NCBI RefSeq assembly: GCF_900141985.1 | Contig: NZ_FQZK01000003.1 | Coordinates: forward strand, 310,001-374,000 | Length of the DNA: 64,000 nucleotides | Source: Nocardiopsis flavescens | GTDB taxonomy: Bacteria > Actinomycetota > Actinomycetes > Streptosporangiales > Streptosporangiaceae | Reading direction: 5' to 3' | Shown: positions 17,859 through 25,359 of the stretch, one piece after another | Layout: each line of letters starts with the position of its first letter | Position numbering within the stretch: the first letter of the stretch is position 1 | Position numbers and translations under genes: made by a program | The notes under the pieces: generated by a model | Seen by the model: only the letters and a program-made list of their open reading frames with translations | Database searches by the model: none | Told to the model about the DNA's origin: nothing

Positions 17859-18230
17859 TCAGACCTCCAGGGTCTCCTCGATGCCCCGGAGGCGGTGCCG
17901 GGCCAGGGCGAGGTTGCCCCGGGAGCGGTCCAGCGCCAGGTAGAGGAAGAGCCCTTGGCCCTTGCGGCTGGTGAGCGGGCGGATGACGTGGTACTGCCCG
18001 GACAGCGTGATGAGGATGTCCTCGATGGCGTCGTTGAGGCCGAGCTGGTCCATCGTGCGCATCTTGGCGCGGACGACCTCGGTGTTGCCCGCCGCGGCGA
18101 CGGTGAGGTCCAGCGTGTTGGTGGACGCGAGGGTGCCCAGCGCCATCCCGCTGCTGTAGTCGACGACGGCGGCGCCGACCGCCCCGTCGATCTCCATCAT
18201 CTCTTTGAGGCCGGCTTCGATGTTCGGCAT
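17859..18230 (-). CDS. Roadblock/LC7-domain protein
   Basis: A 123-residue protein that is a single roadblock/LC7 domain: MPNIEAGLKEMMEIDGAVGAAVVDYSSGMALGT at the start and the central strand ILITLSGQYHVIRPL. Bacterial proteins of this fold often act as partners or activators of small Ras-like GTPases or in type IV pilus/MglB-like systems. Here no GTPase or sensor kinase of the conservon type is adjacent, so the partner is unknown. The ATG follows GGAGAGAAGG. The second roadblock-like gene lies just upstream on the same strand. Confidence 0.82.
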   Translation of the reverse strand: MPNIEAGLKEMMEIDGAVGAAVVDYSSGMALGTLASTNTLDLTVAAAGNTEVVRAKMRTMDQLGLNDAIEDILITLSGQYHVIRPLTSRKGQGLFLYLALDRSRGNLALARHRLRGIEETLEV

Positions 18231-18328
18231 GTCCTTCTCTCTCCTTTGAGTGGTTCGGCGCGTCCGTTTCCGGTCGGCCATCCAGCGGCGCATACCGTGG
18301 ACCGCGCGGCGCGGGGAGGTCCCGCCGG

Positions 18329-18913
18329 TCACACGGTCACCGCCCGGTCGGGGCGGTCGACGGGCAGGGTGCGCAGCGCGGCGAGGACGCGCTCCAGGAC
18401 GCCGCGGTCCACGGGTTCGGCCCGGCGGGGCCGGGGGACGGGTCCCCGGCCCGGCAGCCGGGGGCGGTCGCGGCGGGGCGCCGGCTCCCGGGCGGTGCGG
18501 GCGAGGCGGCGCAGTTCCCGCAGTGCGAAGCCGAGGTTCCCCTCGTCCCGGCACACCCGGATCCGCAGGCACAGGTCCGCCGACGCGGCCAGGACGGCCG
18601 CCAGGACGTGGTTCCGGGCGTCGGAGACCACGACGTCCTCCAGCCCCTGGTCCGCGCAGAGCGGGCCCTCCAGCACGGCCCGCAGGACCGCCACGGCGTC
18701 GTCGGCGGTGTCGGCGGCGCCGACGTGCGCGAGGGTGCGCCCGCTCCGCCAGTCGACGAGGTGGACGCTGCGCACGCCGGGGGTCTGGAGCAGGTCCCTC
18801 ATCTGTCGGTCGATCGCGCGCACATCGGTCCTTCGCGGAGACGGGGTCGGGCGGCCCGCGGCGGACGGGGCCGCGGGCCGCCCTTGCACGGACAGGCACG
18901 ACGATAGGCGCAT
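18329..18913 (-). CDS. Roadblock/LC7-like protein with Arg/Pro-rich C-terminal extension
   Basis: The protein has 194 residues from the ATG at 18913, or 164 from the GTG at 18823. A strong AAAAGGAG sits only three bases before the first; the second has AAGGA at five bases. The core (MRDLLQTPGVRSVHLVDWRSGRTLAHV, then DVVVSDARNHVLAAVL) has the roadblock pattern seen in the neighbouring gene. The C-terminal 60 residues are rich in Arg and Pro. A TACTAAAT stretch about 30 bases upstream of 18913 is a plausible -10 element. The pair may form a heterodimer, which is inference. Confidence 0.65.
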   Translation of the reverse strand: MRLSSCLSVQGRPAAPSAAGRPTPSPRRTDVRAIDRQMRDLLQTPGVRSVHLVDWRSGRTLAHVGAADTADDAVAVLRAVLEGPLCADQGLEDVVVSDARNHVLAAVLAASADLCLRIRVCRDEGNLGFALRELRRLARTAREPAPRRDRPRLPGRGPVPRPRRAEPVDRGVLERVLAALRTLPVDRPDRAVTV

Positions 18914-19032
18914 TCGCTCCTTTTCGCTGGCTTTCCAGAGATTTATTTAGTAATGCCTGATAGGAGGGCCGCGTCGACAACGGAGAAGCGAAAATTTCAC
19001 ACACGACCCAACCGTCACAGGACAAAGAAAAC

Positions 19033-19064
19033 GGCGACCGCCCGAAATAATACGGGCGATCGCC
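19033..19064 (-). terminator. Rho-independent terminator of the carbonic anhydrase gene
   Basis: Twelve-base arms (19033-19044 and 19053-19064) with an eight-base A/T loop form a stem with one G-U pair on the minus strand, followed there by GTTTTCTTTG. It lies 66 bases after the stop of the minus-strand carbonic anhydrase gene. Confidence 0.75.
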
Positions 19065-19130
19065 TTTATTGCCGTGTGGGTTTTTCGGGCCCTTCAGCCC
19101 GAGCCCCGCGAACGGCGCCGGAGGTTCGAC

Positions 19131-19826
19131 TCAGAGCCAGTCGACGCCGTACCCCCGAAGGTCGTAACGCGCCGCGACGATGTCCAGGTCGCCCGCCTCG
19201 ACGAACGGCCGCAGCTCCTCGTCCCGGCGGAGCAGGTCCGCCACGTGCACGGCGTTGGCCCGCACGCAGTCCTCGATGAAGTCGTCGCCGTCCTCGGGGG
19301 TCGACTCGACGACCTCCAGGATCTGCTCGACGAGGTAGCCGACGTGGCCGTGCGGGAGTTCCCCGGTGCGGTGCGCCTCCACGGCGGCGCTCACCGCACC
19401 GCAGGAGGAGTGGCCCTGCACCACCACGAGCGGGACCGCCAGGTGCTCGACGGCGTAGACGATGCTGCCGAGCACCGAGGAGTCCAGGACCTCGCCGGCC
19501 GAGCGGACGGTGAACAGGTCGCCCAGGCCCCGGTCGAAGACCAGCTCCGGGGCGACGCGCGAGTCGGCGCAGCCGAGGATCAGGGCGAAGGGGTTCTGCC
19601 CCTGCGCCACCTCGATCCGGCGGTTGCGCCCCTCGTTGGGGTGGCGGGAGGCGAATCGGCGCCAGCGCCGGTTCCCCTCTTTGAGAAGTCGCAGTGCCTC
19701 GTGCGCGCCCCCCGCGAACGGGAGGCCGGGTTCGGCCCAGGCCGGCGCGGGAGCCGCGGTGGCCAAGGCGACTCCGGCACCGCCCAGAAGGGAGGCGCGC
19801 AGGGCGTGACGACGTGAAATGGCCAT
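19131..19826 (-). CDS. Beta-class carbonic anhydrase with a Tat signal peptide
   Basis: A 231-residue protein. Zinc ligands of beta carbonic anhydrases are seen at C86 and D88 (CADSR) and H139 and C142 (GHSSCGA). The start at 19826 gives an N-terminus MAISRRHALRASLLGGAGVAL with a twin-arginine motif, a hydrophobic core and an AWA cleavage site near residue 31, so the enzyme is probably exported folded by Tat. The CO2/bicarbonate reaction would then occur outside the membrane or at the wall. A promoter lies at 19889-19917. Open reading upstream of 19826 covers that promoter and is rejected. Confidence 0.92.
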   Translation of the reverse strand: MAISRRHALRASLLGGAGVALATAAPAPAWAEPGLPFAGGAHEALRLLKEGNRRWRRFASRHPNEGRNRRIEVAQGQNPFALILGCADSRVAPELVFDRGLGDLFTVRSAGEVLDSSVLGSIVYAVEHLAVPLVVVQGHSSCGAVSAAVEAHRTGELPHGHVGYLVEQILEVVESTPEDGDDFIEDCVRANAVHVADLLRRDEELRPFVEAGDLDIVAARYDLRGYGVDWL

Positions 19827-19888
19827 GGGGAGTCTCGTTTTTCTCAGTATCGGGGCGGATTGCGCCCGCGGACAAAGAAAGCGGAGAA

Positions 19889-19917
19889 AAACTACGCTTT
19901 TCCCAAAAGGGACACAA
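19889..19917 (-). promoter_or_regulatory. Promoter of the carbonic anhydrase gene
   Basis: Reading the minus strand, TTGTGT and TAGTTT are separated by exactly 17 bases. The spacer contains an inverted CTTTT/AAAAG repeat that could be a regulator site. The start codon is about 60 bases downstream. Confidence 0.5.
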
Positions 19918-20064
19918 GTCACTTAACGCATCTTTAGCGCTCCCGATCCCTTCCGCGCCCGCGCGGTCACCGTGCGTGCCGGACGCGCCCCGGCGGACGG
20001 GTCCGAAGCGCACCGCGGCGGGCCCTCGGCCCTCCCGACACGCCCGGATCCCCCGTAGACTCCG

Positions 20065-20084
20065 TACCGACCGATCGTTCGGTA
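20065..20084. promoter_or_regulatory. TetR-type operator upstream of the PaaR-like regulator
   Basis: TACCGACCGATCGTTCGGTA is a 20-base palindrome with a single mismatched pair, centred on GATC. It contains ACCG-N2-CG-N2-CGGT, a pattern I recall for actinobacterial PaaR-type TetR regulators. It lies about 95 bases upstream of the regulator's start codon, so autoregulation is likely. Confidence 0.7.
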
Positions 20085-20177
20085 ATCGTCCCCCGCACGG
20101 GGCGGGGCCGGACACGCCGCCCGCGGCCGGGCGACCGGCCCGCACGCCGCCCACGACACGAGGTAGATTCGACAACC

Positions 20178-20867
20178 GTGCCCCGAACCAGCCCTGGCGA
20201 GACCGCGCCCCCGCGCCCCGGGAGGCGCCGCTCCGGACGCCCCGGACACGACGCCGACTCCGTTCTGCACGTGGCGGCCCGCGTCTTCAACGAACGCGGC
20301 TACGACGGCACGAGCATGGAGGACCTGGCCCGCGCCCTGGGGGTCACCAAGTCGGCGATCTACCACCACGTCTCCAGCAAGACCGAGCTGCTGCGCCGGT
20401 CGCTGGACCTGGCCCTGGACGCCCTGTTCGCGGTCACCCGCGAGGAGGCCTCGGTCAGCGGACCGGCGGTGGACCGGCTCGACCACGTCCTGCGCGGCAG
20501 CGTCCAGGTGCTGGTGGAGCTGCTGCCGCACGTCACCCTGCTGCTGAGGGTGCGCGGCAACACCGAGGTGGAGAAGCACGCCCTGGAGCGGCGGCGGGAG
20601 TTCGACCACCTGGTGGCCGACCTGGTCCGCGAGGGCATCGTCGCCGGGGACATCCGCGACGACGTCGACCCGGCGGTGGCCGGCCGGCTGCTGTTCGGCA
20701 TGGTCAACTCGGTCGTGGAGTGGTACAAGCCCGACCGCGGGCTGTCCGCGGAGGAGGTCGCCGACACCCTGGCCACGATCGCCTTCCAGGGGCTGCGCCG
20801 CCCCCGGCACCGGCCCGGGAACACCGCCGGTGATACCGGACACGGAGATCACGGTCACCTTGGGTGA
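20178..20867 (+). CDS. TetR/AcrR-family regulator, PaaR-like
   Basis: This 229-residue regulator has an Arg/Pro-rich leader of about 25 residues and then a TetR helix-turn-helix: VLHVAARVFNERGYDGTSMEDLARALGVTKSAIYHHVSSK. The ligand-binding half contains VTLLLRVRGNTEVEKHALERRREFDH and LLFGMVNSVVEWY. These blocks resemble the regulator of phenylacetate (paa) genes in Streptomyces and relatives. No paa genes lie in this window, so its targets must be elsewhere or different. The GTG start has TAGATT about eight bases upstream and no Shine-Dalgarno, suggesting a leaderless transcript. The operator-like palindrome is about 95 bases upstream. Confidence 0.87.
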   Translation: MPRTSPGETAPPRPGRRRSGRPGHDADSVLHVAARVFNERGYDGTSMEDLARALGVTKSAIYHHVSSKTELLRRSLDLALDALFAVTREEASVSGPAVDRLDHVLRGSVQVLVELLPHVTLLLRVRGNTEVEKHALERRREFDHLVADLVREGIVAGDIRDDVDPAVAGRLLFGMVNSVVEWYKPDRGLSAEEVADTLATIAFQGLRRPRHRPGNTAGDTGHGDHGHLG

Positions 20868-20964
20868 CATTTCCTCCGGATTAAGGGTTTCTTCCAGGGT
20901 CCAAGGTCCCAAAAGAGTTACGGCGTAATATCCAGGGGTTCTTTTCCCGGCATCCGCTTTCTAT

Positions 20965-20983
20965 GCTTTCCTTTCGGGAAAGC
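20965..20983 (+). promoter_or_regulatory. Inverted repeat in the leader of the first MHYT gene
   Basis: GCTTTCC and GGAAAGC form a seven-base-pair stem with a five-base loop, ending 22 bases before the ATG at 21006. It could be an operator or a leader hairpin; position is the only evidence. Confidence 0.35.
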
Positions 20984-21005
20984 ACACAGCCGGGGATGGC
21001 ACTAC

Positions 21006-21839
21006 ATGATCGACCACTTCGCCTACGGTCCGTGGACTCCGGTGATCGCCTACGCGGTATCGGTCCTCGGCTCCTTCATCGGCCTGATGCTCTCCGTGCG
21101 GGCCCGCCGCACCACCAGCGGCTTCGCCCGCTGGCAGTGGCTCCTGCTGAGCGCGGTCTGCCTGGGCGGGACCGCCGTGTGGTCCATGCACTTCATCGCC
21201 ATGATGGGCTTTCGGGTCTCGGGCACGCCCATCCGCTACGACACCCCCCTGACCCTGGCCAGCGGCGCCGTCGCGGTCCTGGTCATGGGCGTGGCGCTGT
21301 ACTTCACCATCCGCCGCGGCACCAACACCTGGCTGCTGATCGGCGGCGCCATCGCGGGCTCCGGGATCGTGGCCATGCACTACATGGGCATGGCCTCGAT
21401 GAACCTGCACGGCGACCTGCACCACGACCCGGTGTACGTGGTGGCCGCGTCGGTGATCGCCCTGGCCGCGGCCACGGCGGCCCTGTGGTTCGTCCGCCGC
21501 GTCGCGGGACTGCCCGCCATCACCCTGGCCTCCCTGCTCATGGGCGCCGCGGTCTCCTGCATGCACTACACCGGCATGTTCGGGATGAGTGCGACCGTGA
21601 ACGACCAGGCCATGGTCCGCACCCCGGAGGGGGCCACCTCCTCGGACCTGCTGCTGCCGCTCGTGGTGGGCCTTTTCGTCTTCCTCCTCGTGTGCAGCCT
21701 CTTCCTCATGCTGGGCGTGGAGGACACGCCGCGGCGTCCCGGCCCCGACCCCGAACCGGCCGCGGAAGAAGAGAACACGGAAAGCGGAGAGTATTCTCCC
21801 CGTCACGTTTTCGACCCCACGCGGACGAACAACCGATAA
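21006..21839 (+). CDS. Stand-alone MHYT-domain integral membrane protein (copy 1)
   Basis: A 277-residue membrane protein with about seven helices and three spaced MHYT signatures: WSMHFIAMMGF (about residue 59), AMHYMGMASM (about 123) and CMHYTGMFGM (about 187). The family proposal is that these residues bind a metal, possibly copper, to sense oxygen, CO or NO. Most MHYT proteins carry a fused GGDEF/EAL or kinase domain; this one ends in a 45-residue hydrophilic tail with no output domain. A GGGGA lies nine bases before the ATG. The next gene is a paralogue, spaced by 166 bases. Confidence 0.9.
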   Translation: MIDHFAYGPWTPVIAYAVSVLGSFIGLMLSVRARRTTSGFARWQWLLLSAVCLGGTAVWSMHFIAMMGFRVSGTPIRYDTPLTLASGAVAVLVMGVALYFTIRRGTNTWLLIGGAIAGSGIVAMHYMGMASMNLHGDLHHDPVYVVAASVIALAAATAALWFVRRVAGLPAITLASLLMGAAVSCMHYTGMFGMSATVNDQAMVRTPEGATSSDLLLPLVVGLFVFLLVCSLFLMLGVEDTPRRPGPDPEPAAEEENTESGEYSPRHVFDPTRTNNR

Positions 21840-22005
21840 TCCCATCCGGACATCGGGAGCACGGGGCCGGAAAACTCCGCCGGCCCCGTGATCCGTTCCC
21901 TCCCGAACAAACGGATTCCGTTGGCCCCCTGGTTTTCCGGGCGTTTCCTGCATAACATCCATAATCCGCGTCCAGTGTGACGCAGGTCATGGAAAGTGGA
22001 GTCCC

Positions 22006-22896
22006 GTGCTCGACGATGCCTTCGGCCAGGACTGGCTGACCCCCGCCATCGCCTTCTCCGTCTCGGTGATCGGCTCCTTCCTCGGGCTGTCCTTCGCCTA
22101 CCGGGCCCGGCGCACCTCCGGGTTCGCCCGGTGGCAGTGGACCTTCCTGGCGGCCCTCGCCCTGGGCGGCATGGCGGTGTGGTCCATGCACTTCATCGCC
22201 ATGATGGGCTTTCGCCTCACGGGCACCGCCATCCGCTACGACCCGGTGCTCACCATCGCCAGCGGCGTCATCGCGATCGTGGTCATGGGCGGGGCGCTCT
22301 CCCTGAGCCTGGGCCGCAGGAGCACCCCCTGGCTGCTGCTCAGCGGCCTGCTGCTGGGCGGTGGCGTCCTCGCCATGCACTACACCGGCGTCGCCTCCAT
22401 GAACGTCCACGGCGAGCTGCACCTGGACCCCCTCTACGTGGCCGCCTCCTGTGTCATCGCGATCGCGGCGGCCACCGCCGCCCTGTGGTTCGCCACCCGG
22501 GTCCGGAGGGTGGGCGCCAACGCGGGCGCCTCGCTCCTGATGGGCGTCGCCATCACCTCGATGCACTACACCGGCATGGCGGGCGTGCACCACCAGGCTC
22601 CCGACTTCACCCGCTACGGCGCCCCCGAGGGCTCCACCGTGCCCGACCTTCTGCTGCCGCTGATCGTGATCCTCTTCGTCTTCCTGCTCGTGTGCAGCCT
22701 CTTCCTGCTGCTCGGGGTCGACGAGGAGCGCACGGACTACAGCCGCCGTCCCGGGCACGCCGCCCCGGTCCCCCCGGACGACGTGGTGCGCCCCGGGGAC
22801 GCCGGGTACAACCCGCGCCACGCCACGGTGCGCACCGCCGCACCGGTGGAGGAGGCGCGCAGGCCGGCCGACGACGTCTGGACGCGCCAGCGCTGA
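22006..22896 (+). CDS. Stand-alone MHYT-domain integral membrane protein (copy 2)
   Basis: A 296-residue paralogue of the upstream gene with the same three signatures (WSMHFIAMMGF, AMHYTGVASM, SMHYTGMAGV) at the same spacing and again no cytoplasmic output domain. The tail after the last helix is about 65 residues, rich in Asp, Arg and Pro. The start is a GTG preceded by GGAAAGTGGAG. A TGTGA-N6-TCA sequence (21976-21989) close to the start resembles a CRP/FNR half-palindrome, but I do not rely on it. The two genes look like a tandem duplication that has diverged. Confidence 0.9.
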   Translation: MLDDAFGQDWLTPAIAFSVSVIGSFLGLSFAYRARRTSGFARWQWTFLAALALGGMAVWSMHFIAMMGFRLTGTAIRYDPVLTIASGVIAIVVMGGALSLSLGRRSTPWLLLSGLLLGGGVLAMHYTGVASMNVHGELHLDPLYVAASCVIAIAAATAALWFATRVRRVGANAGASLLMGVAITSMHYTGMAGVHHQAPDFTRYGAPEGSTVPDLLLPLIVILFVFLLVCSLFLLLGVDEERTDYSRRPGHAAPVPPDDVVRPGDAGYNPRHATVRTAAPVEEARRPADDVWTRQR

Positions 22897-22922
22897 CCGC
22901 CCGGAAGAAAACCACTGGCCAC

Positions 22923-22958
22923 CGCGGACCCGCCGAGGGTATTTTCGGCGGGTCCGCG
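22923..22958 (+). terminator. Hairpin terminator after the MHYT pair
   Basis: Perfect 13-base arms (22923-22935 and 22946-22958) enclose a ten-base loop, 26 bases after the stop of the second MHYT gene. There is no T-run, so termination is inferred from position and stem strength. Confidence 0.55.
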
Positions 22959-22997
22959 TGCGTCCGCCGCGGAACGTTCCGGAGAGGAGGGCGACCG

Positions 22998-23054
22998 ATG
23001 CCCGTGTCCGTCCCTGCCGACGAGCACCCCCTTCCGATGTTCCGCGAGCCCTGA
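22998..23054 (+). CDS. Possible 18-residue leader peptide upstream of rsgA
   Basis: An ATG at 22998 is preceded by a near-perfect ribosome binding site (GGAGAGGAGGG, seven bases away). It opens a frame of 18 codons, MPVSVPADEHPLPMFREP. It ends 53 bases before the GTG of rsgA. The quality of the binding site is the only argument for translation; a chance occurrence cannot be excluded. Confidence 0.35.
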   Translation: MPVSVPADEHPLPMFREP

Positions 23055-23107
23055 GCGCGCCTCCCGCAGGTGCCCGGCTCGCTTTCTCCGAAAGAAAGAG
23101 CCACACC

Positions 23108-24220
23108 GTGAACATCCGTGTCTCCGACACGTCTTCGCACCCGCTGGACCCGCTGGGCTGGAGCCCGCGCGTGTCCGCGGCCTTCGACGCCGCCTCCCGC
23201 GCCTCGGAGCACCCCCTGGTGCCCGGACGCGTCTCCGCGGCCCGCCGCGGCGGCTCGGTGGTCCGCGTCTCCGGCGGGGACGTCCCCGCCGACCACTCCC
23301 CCGCCGTCCTCAGGGACGCGCGGGCCGATCCCGCGGCGGCGCCGTGCACCGGCGACTGGGTCGCCCTGCGCCGCTCCGGCGACACCTGGCTGGTGGAGGC
23401 CGTACTGGAACGGTCCGGCACCCTCGTCCGCCAGGGCATCGCCAAGGACTCCCACGACCAGGTGCTCGCCGCCAACGTGGACCGGGTCCTCATCTGCGAG
23501 GCCGCGGACCAGGGGCCCAACGTGGGCCGGCTGGAGCGGTTCCTCAGCCTGGTCTGGGCGGGCGGCGCCGAACCCGTCGTCGCCGTCACCAAGGCCGAGC
23601 TCGCCGGGGACCGGCTGCCCGAGGTCGTCGAACTCGTGCGCTCGGTCGCTCCCGGCATCGAGGTGCACGTGGTGAGCGCGCACACCGGGCAGGGGCTGGA
23701 GGGCCTCGCCGAGCGCATGGCGCCCGGCACCACCTGGGTGCTGCTGGGCACCTCCGGCGCGGGCAAGTCCAGCCTGGTCAACGCCGTCGCCGGCCGCGAC
23801 CTCATGGACACCGGCGAGATCCGCGGCGACAAGCGGGGACGCCACACCACCACCCACCGGCAGCTGCTGTCCATGCCCGGCGGGGCGGTCGTCCTGGACA
23901 TCCCCGGGGTACGCCGTATCGACGTCCCCGGCGAGACGGAGGGCGTGGACCGCACCTTCGCCGACGTCACCGACCTGGCCGGCCGGTGCCGGTTCCGGGA
24001 CTGCGCCCACGGCGGAGAGCCGGGGTGCGCGGTGCGCGCCGCCGTCGACGCGGGCGAGCTGGACCTGAGCCGCCTGGAGCGCTGGAACCGGCTGCGCCGC
24101 GAGGCGGAGCGCAACCGCGCCCGGGGCGACGCCCGGCTGAGGTCCGAGCAGACGCGCAAGTGGAAGACCGCCACCCGTGAGGGCCGCGAGCGCGGCCGGC
24201 TCAAGCGCGGCGGACGCTGA
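23108..24220 (+). CDS. rsgA: Ribosome small-subunit-dependent GTPase A
   Basis: RsgA is a circularly permuted GTPase that checks late 30S subunit maturation. In the 370-residue protein the permuted order is visible: G4 motif TKAE (about residue 161), then the P-loop GTSGAGKSSLVN (about 216), the switch region GRHTTTHRQL and G3 DIPGVR. The C-terminal zinc knuckle is CRFRDCAHGGEPGC. The start is the GTG at 23108 with a GAAAGA purine stretch upstream. The C-terminus is basic, as usual. It is convergent with tatD, separated by a strong hairpin. Confidence 0.95.
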   Translation: MNIRVSDTSSHPLDPLGWSPRVSAAFDAASRASEHPLVPGRVSAARRGGSVVRVSGGDVPADHSPAVLRDARADPAAAPCTGDWVALRRSGDTWLVEAVLERSGTLVRQGIAKDSHDQVLAANVDRVLICEAADQGPNVGRLERFLSLVWAGGAEPVVAVTKAELAGDRLPEVVELVRSVAPGIEVHVVSAHTGQGLEGLAERMAPGTTWVLLGTSGAGKSSLVNAVAGRDLMDTGEIRGDKRGRHTTTHRQLLSMPGGAVVLDIPGVRRIDVPGETEGVDRTFADVTDLAGRCRFRDCAHGGEPGCAVRAAVDAGELDLSRLERWNRLRREAERNRARGDARLRSEQTRKWKTATREGRERGRLKRGGR

Positions 24221-24222
24221 CC

Positions 24223-24254
24223 GCGGCCCCCGGCCCCGCGGGGCCGGGGGCCGC
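24223..24254. terminator. Bidirectional terminator between rsgA and tatD
   Basis: Fifteen-base complementary arms (24223-24237 and 24240-24254) lie three bases after the rsgA stop and between two convergent genes. There is no T-run. Confidence 0.6.
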
Positions 24255-24340
24255 TCGCGCGCGTCCCCGTTCCCGGCGGTCCGGGGCGTCCCCGGGTCCG
24301 GGCCGGGTCCGGGAGCGCCGGCCGTCCCGGGTCCGGCGTC

Positions 24341-25264
24341 TCAGAAGCCGAAGGCCCGCCGGGCGTTGCCGGCGATGGTCGCCGCCAGTCCGTCCTCGTC
24401 CAAGCCCTTGACCTCAGCCAGGGTCCGCAGCGTGTGCGGGATGAGGTAAGGCGCGTTGGGGCGGCCCCGGTAGGGCTTGGGGGTCAGGAACGGCGCGTCC
24501 GTCTCCACCAGCAGCAGCTCCGCCGGGGCGGCCAGCGCGGCCTCGCGCAGCGGCTCGGCGCTGGCGAACGTCACGTTGCCCGCGAAGCTCATGAAGTAGC
24601 CCAGGTCGGCGCAGCGGCGGGCCATGGCGGCGTCGCCGGAGAAGCAGTGGAACACCACCGTGCGCGGGGCGCCCTCCTCCTCCAGCACCCGGAAGACGTC
24701 CTCGTGGGCCTCCCGGTCGTGGATCATCAGCGCCTTGCCGTGCCGCTTGGCGACGGCGATGTGGCCGCGGAACGACTCCTCCTGCGCCCGCGCGCCCTCC
24801 GGGCCGGTGCGGAAGGTGTCCAGGCCGGTCTCCCCGACCGCCACCACCTCCGGGAGGGCGGCCAGGGCGTCGATCGCGGCCAGCTCCCGCCGCAGGGCCT
24901 CGAAGCCCCCGGGCCCCCGGGCCTTGCCGGCCCAGTCGCCGTCGTCGACCTCCACGCCGTCCGCGCCGTCGCCGTGGACGACGCGCGGCGCCTCGTTGGG
25001 GTGCAGGGCCACCGCCGCCCACACCTTCCCCGGGTGGGCCGCCGCGGTCTCGGCCGCCCAGCGCGAGGACGCCAGGTCCACGCCGACCTGGAGCAGCGGG
25101 GTCACCCCGACCGCCTCGGCGGCGGCGATGATCTCGCCGACGTCCGGGGTCTGCATGTCCATGTGGGTGTGGCTGTCGGCCACCGGGACCCGCAGCGGCT
25201 CCGGCGCCGGAGGCGGCGTCTGCGCGTTGCGGGCCTCGACGGCCCTCCCCGACCGCTTGCCCAT
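24341..25264 (-). CDS. tatD: TatD-family metal-dependent hydrolase (DNase)
   Basis: A 307-residue TIM-barrel hydrolase. Metal ligands are seen in VADSHTHMDM (HxH, about residues 31-33), GETGLD (about 143), ALMIHDREAH (about 176), VVFHCFSG (about 202) and VETDAPFL (about 253). This is the classic TatD pattern for 3'-5' exonuclease activity on DNA. The first 25 residues (MGKRSGRAVEARNAQTPPPA) are a basic, Pro-rich leader. The ATG is preceded by GGAGGG. It lies directly downstream of metG on the same strand, a pairing conserved in actinobacteria. Confidence 0.93.
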   Translation of the reverse strand: MGKRSGRAVEARNAQTPPPAPEPLRVPVADSHTHMDMQTPDVGEIIAAAEAVGVTPLLQVGVDLASSRWAAETAAAHPGKVWAAVALHPNEAPRVVHGDGADGVEVDDGDWAGKARGPGGFEALRRELAAIDALAALPEVVAVGETGLDTFRTGPEGARAQEESFRGHIAVAKRHGKALMIHDREAHEDVFRVLEEEGAPRTVVFHCFSGDAAMARRCADLGYFMSFAGNVTFASAEPLREAALAAPAELLLVETDAPFLTPKPYRGRPNAPYLIPHTLRTLAEVKGLDEDGLAATIAGNARRAFGF

Positions 25265-25284
25265 GTTCTTCCCTCCACGACGGG

Positions 25285-25314
25285 CCGCGCCGACGGGCGG
25301 GCCCGTCGGCGCGG
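25285..25314 (-). terminator. Hairpin between metG and tatD
   Basis: Perfect 13-base arms (25285-25297 and 25302-25314) enclose a four-base loop between the end of metG and the start of tatD on the minus strand. It may terminate or attenuate transcription between the two. Confidence 0.5.
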
Positions 25315-25359
25315 CGGTGTGTCCGTATCTTCCCCGCGGGGCGCGGCCCCGCGCCGGCC

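Noticed and set aside
21976..21989. CRP-like half-palindrome TGTGA-N6-TCA before the second MHYT gene
   Set aside because: Only one half is complete and it sits within 30 bases of the start codon; chance cannot be excluded.
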